Below are positions 1 to 7,943 of a stretch of 64,000 bases of DNA, piece by piece. This DNA comes from JBFWWP01 sp050246115 (GTDB taxonomy: Bacteria; Planctomycetota; UBA8108; UBA1146; JAJFFE01): positions 124,001 to 188,000 of the forward strand of contig JBFWWP010000006.1 in the NCBI GenBank assembly GCA_050246115.1. Reading direction: 5' to 3'. The notes under the pieces were generated by a model. The model saw nothing but the letters and a program-made list of their open reading frames with translations, had not been told where the DNA came from and ran no database searches. The number at the start of each line of letters is the position of its first letter. The first letter of the stretch is position 1. The translations under genes and the position numbers were made by a program.

Positions 1-1
1 T

Positions 2-163
2 GCTGAGGTCGAGTTCCGGCCCGAAGATGCGAACGCGCCCGGACTTCCCGTACTGGGTCTGGTCGGGCGGCCGTCGAGACCGGCCGCGGACCTTGGTAGG
101 CGCGCGCGCCGAAGCAAGGCCTTCGGGCTTTCTCTCAACCCATGTGAACAGGCGAGCGAATGA
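2..163 (+). CDS. possible 3' end of an upstream gene
   Basis: The second frame is open from the window edge and ends in TGA at 161-163. It overlaps the ATG of the next gene (160) as ATGA, the arrangement expected for translational coupling. Third codon positions are mostly G or C, as in the neighbours. The visible roughly 53 residues show no motif I recognise. In molybdenum hydroxylase operons an accessory or cofactor-insertion protein often sits here, but nothing in this fragment proves that. It could also be non-coding sequence that happens to be open. Confidence 0.3.
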   Translation, partial: AEVEFRPEDANAPGLPVLGLVGRPSRPAADLGRRARRSKAFGLSLNPCEQASE

Positions 164-717
164 CCGACGGCATGACCACCCTGACGCTGCACGTCAACGG
201 CGACGACCGTACCTGCGTGTTCCCGACTCACCACACCCTCCTCGAGGTGCTGCGCGAGGAATTGGCTCTCCCCGGGACCAAGCACGGTTGCGAGCTGGGC
301 GAGTGCGGCACGTGCACCGTGCTCGTGGACGGCGAGCCGGTCCTGAGCTGTCTGGTGCTCGCCGCCGAGATGGGTGGGCACGAGATCAAGACGGTCGAGG
401 GGTTGCAGCTCGAGAACCAGCTTCACCCCTTGCAAGAGGCTTTCGCCGATCTCGGAGCCGCGCAGTGCGGGTACTGTACGCCTGGGATGTTGATGGCCGC
501 GGATGCGCTCTTGCGTGCCGTGCCGGAACCCACTGACGACCAGGTACGCGAAGCGCTCTCGGGCAACCTGTGTCGGTGCACGGGCTACATCAAGATCGTC
601 GAGGCAGTGCAGTGGGCGGCCTCGAAGCTACGCGGGGCGCCCGTCGCGCCGGCGCGCGAGGTGTTCTACGGCCAGCCGCTTCCGGCGGTGACCGAGAGAG
701 GCGCGAACCATGACTAA
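160..717 (+). CDS. 2Fe-2S subunit of a molybdenum hydroxylase (HcrC/CoxS-like)
   Basis: This 185-residue protein is the electron-transfer subunit of a xanthine oxidase-family enzyme; in the family it passes electrons from the Mo site to FAD. The N-terminal plant-type ferredoxin domain shows Cys44, Cys49, Cys52 and Cys64 (motif CELGECGTC). The C-terminal helical domain shows the second cluster pair QCGYC (Cys103, Cys106) and LCRC (Cys138, Cys140). The length is normal for the family. It is first in a small-large-medium operon and its TAA overlaps the start of the large subunit by 8 bases. That gene order matches hcrCAB of Thauera as I recall it. The substrate cannot be read from this subunit alone. 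A second in-frame ATG at residue 5 is an alternative start. Confidence 0.93.
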   Translation: MTDGMTTLTLHVNGDDRTCVFPTHHTLLEVLREELALPGTKHGCELGECGTCTVLVDGEPVLSCLVLAAEMGGHEIKTVEGLQLENQLHPLQEAFADLGAAQCGYCTPGMLMAADALLRAVPEPTDDQVREALSGNLCRCTGYIKIVEAVQWAASKLRGAPVAPAREVFYGQPLPAVTERGANHD

Positions 718-3337
718 CGATCTCGTCCGACGATCGTCCGTCGACACGCCCGCGGCACCGGCGTCGCCGGCAGCAGCACCGGCAGAGCCGGCAGCACCGG
801 CTGACGCGCGGGGGCCGGGGTCCTCTCCGCGACCGCTCAACCTGATTGGCACGCCATTTCGACGCGTCGACGGCCGCGCGAAGGCCACGGGCACGACCCG
901 CTTCGCCGACGATCTGGTGTTTCCTCGGATGGTGTTCATGCGACTCAAGCGCAGCACCGTTCCGCACGCTCGCATCAAGAGCATCGACGCGAGCAAGGCG
1001 CTCGCGATGCGAGGCGTTCTCGGCGTCCTGACCGGCCACGACATGCCGACTCCCTTCGGCATCTTGCCGGTCTCCCACGACGAGCACGCGCTGTGTCTCG
1101 ACAAGGTGCGTTTCGTCGGCGACCCCGTCGTGGCGGTGGCGGCGGTCAGTGAAGACCTTGCGTATGAAGCCTGTATGGCGGTCGCGGTAGAGTACGAGCC
1201 GCTGACGACCATCGCCAGCATCGACGAAGCGGTCGCGACCCCCGAACCGCGCATTCATGAGTACGGTGACGAGGGTAACCTCCACAAGAAGCTGTCCATG
1301 CGCTTCGGCGATCTCGAAGGTGGCTTCGCCGCCGCCGATCTCGTACTCGAAGATACCTTCTACTACGAAGGGAACACGCACCTGCCGATGGAGCAGCACG
1401 CGACCGTCGCCGTGCCGGAAGATGACGGTAAGGTGACGGTGTACTCGTCGACCCAAACGCCGCACTACCTGCACCGCTCACTCGCCAAGGTGCTGGAGCT
1501 CCCGCCGTCGCGCATTCGCGTCATCGCCACGCCCAACGGCGGCGGTTTCGGCGGCAAGAGTGATCCCTTCAACCACGAGATCGCGGCCGCGAAGATGGCG
1601 CTGAAGTTGGGTCGGCCAGTGAAGATCAGCCTCAATCGCGAAGAGGTGTTCTACTGCCACCGCGGGCGTCACCCGGTGCACATGCACCTGCGTACTGGGT
1701 TCAAGCGTGACGGCTCCATGACCGCGCAGCACTTGCAGACCGCACTCGATGGCGGTGCCTTCGGCAGCTATGGCGTGGCCAGCACCTACTACACCGGCGC
1801 GCTCCAGACCGTGACCTACCGGCTGCCCAAGTATCAGTTCGACAGCATCCGGTGCTTTACCAACAAGGCGCCGTGCGGACCCAAGCGCGGTCACGGCACA
1901 CCGCAGCCCCGCTTCGGGCTCGAGGTGCACCTGGACAAGGCGGCTCACGCGCTCGGCCTCGATCCGGCCGACATTCGACTCGATCACCTCGTGGAGCCGG
2001 ATACGGTGACGGCGAACTACCTGAAGGTGGGGTCGATCGGTCTGCGCCAGTGCATCGAGGCAGTGCTCGACGGCAGTGGTTGGCGGGCCCGGCGCGGCAA
2101 GCTGCCGGCGGGGCGCGGCCTCGGCTTGGCCTGCGGCTCTTACCTCTGCGGGGCGGGACTTCCGATCTACTGGAACCACATGCCGCAATCGGGAGTGCAG
2201 CTCAAGCTCGATCGGAGCGGGCTCGTCACCGCGTTCTGCGGCGAGACCGAGATCGGTCAGGGTTCCGATAGCGTGTTGGCGGCGGTCGTGGCCGAAGTCT
2301 TGGGGATCGATCTGCGCGACGTGCGCGTGTGCGTGGCCGATACCGACCTGACCCCAGTCGACCTCGGCAGCTACTCGTCCCGGGTTACGCTGATGGTCGG
2401 CAACGCGGCGAAGCAGGCGGCCGAGCGCGCCCGCGATCAGATCGCGAAAGCGGTCGGTCAGAAGCTGACGGTTCCGCCGCCGAGACTCCACTTCGCGGGC
2501 GGCCGGGTGTTCGACATCGAGAACCCGGACAACGGAATGCCGTTCCAAGAGGCCGTGATCACGACGGAAGCCCTGTTCGGAACGCTCGGAACGACGGGAT
2601 CGTACGTGCCTCCGCGCTCGCCGGGGCGTTACCGCGGCGCGGGGGTCGGGCCGTCGCCGGCGTACTCCTACACGGCGGTCGTGATCGAAGTGGAGGTCGA
2701 CCCGACGACCGGCATGTATCGGGTCGAGCACGTCTGGTGCGCCCACGATGTCGGCAAGTGCATCAACCCGGTGCTCGTGATGGGGCAGGTCGAGGGCAGC
2801 ATCTACATGGGTCTCGGCGAAGCCATGATGGAGGAACAAGTCTATCGACGTCTCCCGAAGAGCCGTTCGAACGCTTTGGTGCACCGACACCCGTCGCTCC
2901 TCGAGTACAAGAGTCCGACCTTCCACGAAATGCCGCCGGTGACCACGTACATCATCGAAGATCCAGACCCGAACGGACCGTTTGGCGCCAAGGAGGTGGG
3001 GCAGGGGCCGCTACTTCCCGTGATGCCGGCGCTCGCGAACGCGATCTTCGACGCGGTGGGTGTGCGCGTGGATCAGATCCCGATCGCCCCGCACATGGTG
3101 CGCGCTGCGCTCGAGTCGAAGGAGCGCGGCAAAGAGGCGCGTTTCGGCCCGAAGCCGGGCTTCCCGGCCGTGGACTTCGGGGTGCCGCTCTTGGTGCCGA
3201 CTCCGGACGAGGGTGGCGACGGTACGGCGACCAACACCGAGGAGGCCAAGGTGCGGGCGGGGACCGGTACCATGAAAGAGCGGGAGCAGGCGATTCGCGA
3301 GGGCACGATCATCGAGAGCGACAGGAAGAAGAAGTAG
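710..3337 (+). CDS. molybdopterin-binding catalytic subunit of a molybdenum hydroxylase (HcrA/XdhA-like)
   Basis: This 875-residue large subunit belongs to the xanthine dehydrogenase/aldehyde oxidase family. It holds the Mo-cytosine dinucleotide cofactor and hydroxylates, or reductively dehydroxylates, the substrate. Visible hallmarks are the GGGFGGKS loop, the ETEIGQGS cofactor segment and the C-terminal FGAKEVGQG motif, whose Glu762 corresponds to the family's catalytic base. The first 45 residues are rich in Pro and Ala and look like a flexible extension; the last 40 are charged. Both make it longer than HcrA, which has about 770 residues. It starts inside the end of the 2Fe-2S gene and stops one base before the FAD subunit. 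The neighbouring FAD subunit suggests an acyl-CoA or aromatic substrate, but the large subunit alone fits several family members. Confidence 0.92.
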   Translation: MTNDLVRRSSVDTPAAPASPAAAPAEPAAPADARGPGSSPRPLNLIGTPFRRVDGRAKATGTTRFADDLVFPRMVFMRLKRSTVPHARIKSIDASKALAMRGVLGVLTGHDMPTPFGILPVSHDEHALCLDKVRFVGDPVVAVAAVSEDLAYEACMAVAVEYEPLTTIASIDEAVATPEPRIHEYGDEGNLHKKLSMRFGDLEGGFAAADLVLEDTFYYEGNTHLPMEQHATVAVPEDDGKVTVYSSTQTPHYLHRSLAKVLELPPSRIRVIATPNGGGFGGKSDPFNHEIAAAKMALKLGRPVKISLNREEVFYCHRGRHPVHMHLRTGFKRDGSMTAQHLQTALDGGAFGSYGVASTYYTGALQTVTYRLPKYQFDSIRCFTNKAPCGPKRGHGTPQPRFGLEVHLDKAAHALGLDPADIRLDHLVEPDTVTANYLKVGSIGLRQCIEAVLDGSGWRARRGKLPAGRGLGLACGSYLCGAGLPIYWNHMPQSGVQLKLDRSGLVTAFCGETEIGQGSDSVLAAVVAEVLGIDLRDVRVCVADTDLTPVDLGSYSSRVTLMVGNAAKQAAERARDQIAKAVGQKLTVPPPRLHFAGGRVFDIENPDNGMPFQEAVITTEALFGTLGTTGSYVPPRSPGRYRGAGVGPSPAYSYTAVVIEVEVDPTTGMYRVEHVWCAHDVGKCINPVLVMGQVEGSIYMGLGEAMMEEQVYRRLPKSRSNALVHRHPSLLEYKSPTFHEMPPVTTYIIEDPDPNGPFGAKEVGQGPLLPVMPALANAIFDAVGVRVDQIPIAPHMVRAALESKERGKEARFGPKPGFPAVDFGVPLLVPTPDEGGDGTATNTEEAKVRAGTGTMKEREQAIREGTIIESDRKKK

Positions 3338-3338
3338 C

Positions 3339-4373
3339 ATGCTCAGGCTGCCCCAGTTCCGATTGCGACGAGCGACGACGGTCGCCGAGGCGGCGAGCGT
3401 GTTGGCGAACGAGCCGGGCTTGACGCGCATCGTCGCCGGCGGCACCGATCTCTTCCCCAACCTCAAGCGACGCCACCAGCGAGCCGACACGGTGCTCAGT
3501 CTGCGCGCCGTGAAGGAACTCTACGGCGTGCGAGGCGCGACCGGCGGCGAACTGCGGATCGGCGCCATGACTACGCTCACCGCGGCCGCGCGCGACGAAC
3601 GCATTCGGCAGACGCAGCCGATGCTGTGGCGCGCCTTGATGTCGATCTCGTCGCCGATCCTCCGCAACACGGGCACCATCGGCGGCAACTTGTGCCTCGA
3701 TACTCGTTGCACGTACTACAACCAGAACGAAGAGTGGCGCCAGTCGATCGACTACTGCATGAAGGCCGAGGGCAAGACCTGCTGGGTCGCTCCGAGTTCG
3801 CCGCGCTGTTGGGCGATCTCCGCGAGCGATAGCGCACCGCTGTTGTGTGCGATGGGCGCGCGTGTGCGGCTGGTTTCGGCGCGCGGCGGCGAGCGCGTCA
3901 TCGAGGCGTACGACCTATTTCGCGACGACGGCATGCAGTACCTGCAGAAGGCCCCCGAAGAGATCCTCACCGAGGTCATCCTGCCGGCGCCCGACGGACA
4001 GCGCACGTCGCACTGGAAGCTCCGGCGACGCGGTTCGATCGACTACTCGGTGCTCACCGTGGGCGCGGCGGTATGGGTGGATTCGGCGGGCATCGTCACG
4101 CGCGCGAACGTGCACCTGGGCGCGGTGAACTCGTATCCGAGCCGCGCCGAAGAGGTGGGGGCGTTTCTCGCGGGGAAGCCGCTGAACGCCGAAACCATCG
4201 CGCAAGCCGCTCCTCTCGCACGGCGGGGGGCGACCCCGATGGACAACACGGACTTCCTCGCCCGTTGGCGCGGCCACATGGTCGAACGCTACGTCGAGGC
4301 AGCCCTGCGCGAGGTGGCCGGTCTCGACCCGGGCGCGATGCTGCCCAGGCACTCCATGGACATCGCCGGCTAG
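3339..4373 (+). CDS. FAD subunit with an extra 4Fe-4S loop (HcrB-like)
   Basis: This 344-residue subunit binds FAD and carries electrons between the 2Fe-2S subunit and an external partner. The FAD-binding segments AGGTDLF (33-39) and TIGGN (113-117) are clear. Directly after TIGGN comes an insertion of about 40 residues with Cys119, Cys124, Cys140, Cys148 and Cys157. The spacing 16, 8, 9 between Cys124 and Cys157 matches the four 4Fe-4S ligands of the HcrB subunit of 4-hydroxybenzoyl-CoA reductase as I recall them. Ordinary XdhB or CoxM proteins lack this loop. In HcrABC the cluster allows low-potential electrons to flow inward from ferredoxin for reductive dehydroxylation. The direction of the reaction here is an inference. 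The start follows the large-subunit stop by one base. Confidence 0.9.
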   Translation: MLRLPQFRLRRATTVAEAASVLANEPGLTRIVAGGTDLFPNLKRRHQRADTVLSLRAVKELYGVRGATGGELRIGAMTTLTAAARDERIRQTQPMLWRALMSISSPILRNTGTIGGNLCLDTRCTYYNQNEEWRQSIDYCMKAEGKTCWVAPSSPRCWAISASDSAPLLCAMGARVRLVSARGGERVIEAYDLFRDDGMQYLQKAPEEILTEVILPAPDGQRTSHWKLRRRGSIDYSVLTVGAAVWVDSAGIVTRANVHLGAVNSYPSRAEEVGAFLAGKPLNAETIAQAAPLARRGATPMDNTDFLARWRGHMVERYVEAALREVAGLDPGAMLPRHSMDIAG

Positions 4374-4486
4374 CCCGCACTTACGGGCTCGGCCCGCCGC
4401 CGCCCACCGGATTTCTTCGGAACTCGTCGGGCCGCCGCGACGTAACTGCCGATAGAGATTCCAACCCAGCGAGAGGTGACCGCCCC

Positions 4487-5698
4487 ATGGCTCGTCTTCG
4501 GATCGTGCTCGGCCTTGGCTTGTTCTTCGGCTTCTTCGTCGGCTTGCTCCTGGGCTCGTTGGTCGGCTGCTCTCCCATGCCGCAGTCGCCGAGCGACGCG
4601 GGCGCGTCGGATTCGCGAGGTTCGCGTTCGGCCACCACCAGGCCGGCCTCGCCCGTGGCGGCACCGGCCGCGACGGGCGACACCGAGCTGGCGACCTTCG
4701 CCGGCGGCTGTTTCTGGTGCGTGGAGAAACCCTTCGAGGGTCTTCCGGGCGTCTTCGAGGTCGTTTCGGGGTTCACGGGCGGAACCGTCGAGAACCCGAC
4801 CTACGACCAGGTTTGCTCAGGGAGCACGGGACACACGGAAGCGGTGCAGCTCCGTTTCGATCCCCGGCAAGTTTCCTACGAGGATCTGCTGCAAGTGTTC
4901 TGGCGGCAGATCAACCCTACTGACGCAGGCGGGCAGTTCTATGACCGCGGCTCCCAGTACCGCACCGGCATCTTCTATCACGATGATGAGCAACGGGCCG
5001 CCGCGGAGCGCAGCAAGCAGGCACTGGCCAAGTCCGGACGCTTCGGCGCCGCGATCGCAACCGAGATCACGAAGTTCGACCGCTTCTACCCGGCGGAAGA
5101 GTATCACCAGGACTTCTACAAGAAGAGTCCCGCGCGCTACAACTCCTATCGCGAAGGTTCAGGGCGAGACTCGTACCTGGACAAGACGTGGGGCTCGGAG
5201 CGTCGGTTCGTACCCACGCCACCACCGGCGCCGGCGAGCACGAAGTACACGAAGCCGACGCGCGACGAACTGCGCCAGCGGTTGACCGCGCTGCAGTTCG
5301 AGGTGACTCAGGAGGAAGGAACGGAGCGTCCGTTCGACAACGAGTATTGGAACCAGAAGGAGCAGGGGATCTACGTCGACGTGGTCTCCGGTGAACCGCT
5401 CTTCAGTTCGCGGGACAAGTACGACTCGGGCACGGGGTGGCCGAGCTTCACCCAGCCGCTCGTGCCGGAGAACCTGAAGCTCCGCAGCGACCGGCACCTC
5501 GGCTACGTTCGCACTGAGGTTCGCAGCACCCACGCCGACTCGCACCTCGGGCATGTCTTCGATGACGGCCCGCCACCGACCGGCAAGCGCTACTGCATGA
5601 ACTCCGCCGCCATGCGGTTCATTCCTCGTAAAGAACTCATGAATCAAGGCTACGCCGAGTTCGACACCGACGAGGTCCTCGGTTCGGCCGCGCACTGA
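4487..5698 (+). CDS. msrAB: lipoprotein peptide-methionine sulfoxide reductase MsrA-MsrB fusion
   Basis: The product (403 residues) repairs both S- and R-sulfoxides of methionine in proteins outside the cytoplasm. A hydrophobic N-terminus ends in a lipobox (LVGC, lipidated Cys28), followed by a Ser/Ala-rich linker. The MsrA domain (about 68-245) has the GGCFWC active site with catalytic Cys75. The MsrB domain (about 262-395) has the RYCMN catalytic Cys370. The MsrB zinc CxxC pairs are absent, so it is the zinc-free form. The frame is open further upstream, but ATG 4487 is chosen because it sits 6-7 bases after GAGAGGTGA and begins a proper lipoprotein signal. A thioredoxin-like partner would be needed to recycle it. 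Confidence 0.95.
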   Translation: MARLRIVLGLGLFFGFFVGLLLGSLVGCSPMPQSPSDAGASDSRGSRSATTRPASPVAAPAATGDTELATFAGGCFWCVEKPFEGLPGVFEVVSGFTGGTVENPTYDQVCSGSTGHTEAVQLRFDPRQVSYEDLLQVFWRQINPTDAGGQFYDRGSQYRTGIFYHDDEQRAAAERSKQALAKSGRFGAAIATEITKFDRFYPAEEYHQDFYKKSPARYNSYREGSGRDSYLDKTWGSERRFVPTPPPAPASTKYTKPTRDELRQRLTALQFEVTQEEGTERPFDNEYWNQKEQGIYVDVVSGEPLFSSRDKYDSGTGWPSFTQPLVPENLKLRSDRHLGYVRTEVRSTHADSHLGHVFDDGPPPTGKRYCMNSAAMRFIPRKELMNQGYAEFDTDEVLGSAAH

Positions 5699-5900
5699 TC
5701 CGCGATCGTGTGCCCCCGGGGCCGCGAAACTCCCCGTCGGCGGCCCGGCTTTCGACCTCGAGTCCCAACCGCGTACATGCCCCTACCGGCTCATCGCCGT
5801 GGTCAGTGCGGAACTCTGGGGAAGTCCGCCCTCTTGCGTTATCCTGGACCTCCGGAAGCGACGTACTCCTGCCAACCCTTCGCACGCAACCGAGGTCAGT

Positions 5901-7886
5901 ATGTTCAATGAACCCAAGGACTCGTGCCGCGACCCCAGCAGCGACCCGTCGGCGGCTGCGCCACGGACCGCTCAGCGTTCCTTCACGGACATCGTTCAAG
6001 CCGCGCTCGATCGGCGGACGTTCCTTCTTGCCACGATGTCGGGGGCCTGCGCCGCCCTGTTGCCAATCGGCGCCCGAGGGCAAACGACCTCGGCGCCCGC
6101 TGGGAAGGCGCCGCTGTTTCGCTTCGCGAGCGTGGTCGCGTCGATGGAAGACGCCGTCTGCGTGCCGCCGGGCTACGTCGCGCAGACGCTTTATCGCTGG
6201 GGTGACCCGGTAAACGGCACGGAGCCGCAGTTCGTCCACGACGCGTCGAACTCGGCCGCCGATCAAGCGCAGCAAGCGGGCATGGGGCACGATGGGATGG
6301 AGTACTTCGCGATTCCAGGGGTCGACCCCAATCAACGGGGCATGCTCGCGATCAATCACGAGTACAACGACCAAACCTTGCTCTTCGCCGATGGGATCCG
6401 TCCCTACCCGCCCGAGAAGATGCCGCTCGAGAAGGTGCGCAAGTCGCAGTACTCCCTCGGGGTCTCTCTCGTCGAAGTGGCGCGACAAGCGGACGGGAGC
6501 TGGCAGGTCGTGCCGTCGCCGCGAGCACGCCGCGTGACGGCTTGCACCGCGATGCGGATCTCCGGCCCTGCGACCGCGAAGATCGGCACGCGCGTGCAAG
6601 GAACCCTGAGCAACTGCGCTGCCGGGCGTACGCCGTGGGGCACCTACCTCACCTGCGAGGAGAACTTCCACGCCGTGTTCGGTACCTCGCTGGCCGATTG
6701 GGTGCCCACCGAGCACCAACGTCGCTACACCTTCTCGCGCCTGGGTTACGCCTATCGGATCGACGGACAACCGGTCAGCGCGCATCGCTGGCACGAGGTC
6801 GACGAACGCTTCGATCTCGCCCATCCGGACAACGACGCCGACCGCTTTGGCTACGTCGTCGAGATCGATCCCCTCGACCCCACGAGTGAGCCGGTCAAGC
6901 GTACGGCCCTTGGGCGAATCAAGCACGAGAACGCTGAGCTGACGCTGAGCCGCGATGGTCGCGTCGTGGTCTATACCGCGGACGACGAGCAGAACGAGTA
7001 CATCTACAAGTTCGTTTCCGCGGGTCGCTACGAAGTCGGCAAGACCGAGGATCCAGGACGCCTGCTCGATGAAGGCACCTTGTACGTCGCGAAGTTCGAG
7101 GATGACGGCACGGGCCGCTGGGTAGCGCTAGTGCCCGGGCGCAATGGAATCCCAGCCAAGCAGAATGCCGAGGACCGAGTCGGCTTCGACGCCGCCGACG
7201 TCGCTGTGCGCACGCGCGAAGCTGCCGACCTCGCCCGCGCGACGCCCATGGATCGGCCGGAGTGGATCGCCGTTCACCCCGAGACCAAGGAAGTGTTCGT
7301 GACGCTCACCAACAACTCCTCACGCGGAGTCGCGCGGCCCGTCGATGCCGCGAACCCGCGCGCGCGGAACCTCTTCGGTCACATCGTTCGCTGGCGCGAG
7401 GACGGTGATGATCCGGCAGCGGAGACCTTTCGTTGGCGGGTTTTCGTGCTCGCGGGCAACCCGGCGAGCGCGAACCCCGACCATCGCGGAGATGTTCGGG
7501 GTGACGCCTTTGGATGTCCGGACGGCCTGCGTTTCGACCCCACGGGGATCCTGTGGATCCAGACCGACATGTCGACGTCGGTGCTCGGGAAGGGGGACTT
7601 CGCGAACCTGGGGAACAACATGATGCTCGCCGCGGATCCAACCGACGGCGAGGTGCGGCGCTTCTTGACGGGGCCGCGCGGTTGTGAGATTACCGGCATG
7701 ACAATGACTCCGGACCGCCGCACTCTGTTCATCAACGTGCAGCACCCGGGAGAGCCGGCCGATGACACGAGTGACCCGACCGATCCCAAGAAGTGCAGCG
7801 CCTGGCCGGACGGACCCGTCGGTGGCCGGCCGCGTTCCGCGACGGTCGCCATACGTCGCCTCGATGGAGGCGTGATCGGCTCCTGA
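5901..7886 (+). CDS. PhoX-family (DUF839) Tat-exported phosphatase
   Basis: This 661-residue protein resembles PhoX, the calcium/iron-dependent alkaline phosphatase family that releases phosphate from organic esters in the periplasm. A twin-arginine signal is visible (DRRTFLLATMSG, Arg38-Arg39) after a hydrophilic N-region, which fits export of a folded metalloprotein. PhoX-like segments include GHDGMEYF, AINHEYND and the acidic TCEENF region, followed by a long beta-propeller-like body. The length is typical. The start at 5901 was chosen over an upstream in-frame start at 5799 because it places the Tat motif at a normal distance. The gene stands alone; no phosphate-regulon box was recognised upstream. 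Confidence 0.85.
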   Translation: MFNEPKDSCRDPSSDPSAAAPRTAQRSFTDIVQAALDRRTFLLATMSGACAALLPIGARGQTTSAPAGKAPLFRFASVVASMEDAVCVPPGYVAQTLYRWGDPVNGTEPQFVHDASNSAADQAQQAGMGHDGMEYFAIPGVDPNQRGMLAINHEYNDQTLLFADGIRPYPPEKMPLEKVRKSQYSLGVSLVEVARQADGSWQVVPSPRARRVTACTAMRISGPATAKIGTRVQGTLSNCAAGRTPWGTYLTCEENFHAVFGTSLADWVPTEHQRRYTFSRLGYAYRIDGQPVSAHRWHEVDERFDLAHPDNDADRFGYVVEIDPLDPTSEPVKRTALGRIKHENAELTLSRDGRVVVYTADDEQNEYIYKFVSAGRYEVGKTEDPGRLLDEGTLYVAKFEDDGTGRWVALVPGRNGIPAKQNAEDRVGFDAADVAVRTREAADLARATPMDRPEWIAVHPETKEVFVTLTNNSSRGVARPVDAANPRARNLFGHIVRWREDGDDPAAETFRWRVFVLAGNPASANPDHRGDVRGDAFGCPDGLRFDPTGILWIQTDMSTSVLGKGDFANLGNNMMLAADPTDGEVRRFLTGPRGCEITGMTMTPDRRTLFINVQHPGEPADDTSDPTDPKKCSAWPDGPVGGRPRSATVAIRRLDGGVIGS

Positions 7887-7943
7887 TCGTCAGCAAGTGC
7901 GCATGCACACGGGCGCGACGAGAGCCTGGCTGCGAAGGAGCTC

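Noticed and set aside
28..536. Overlapping open frame at the left edge
   Set aside because: It is out of frame with the clear 2Fe-2S protein and has Arg-rich shadow composition.
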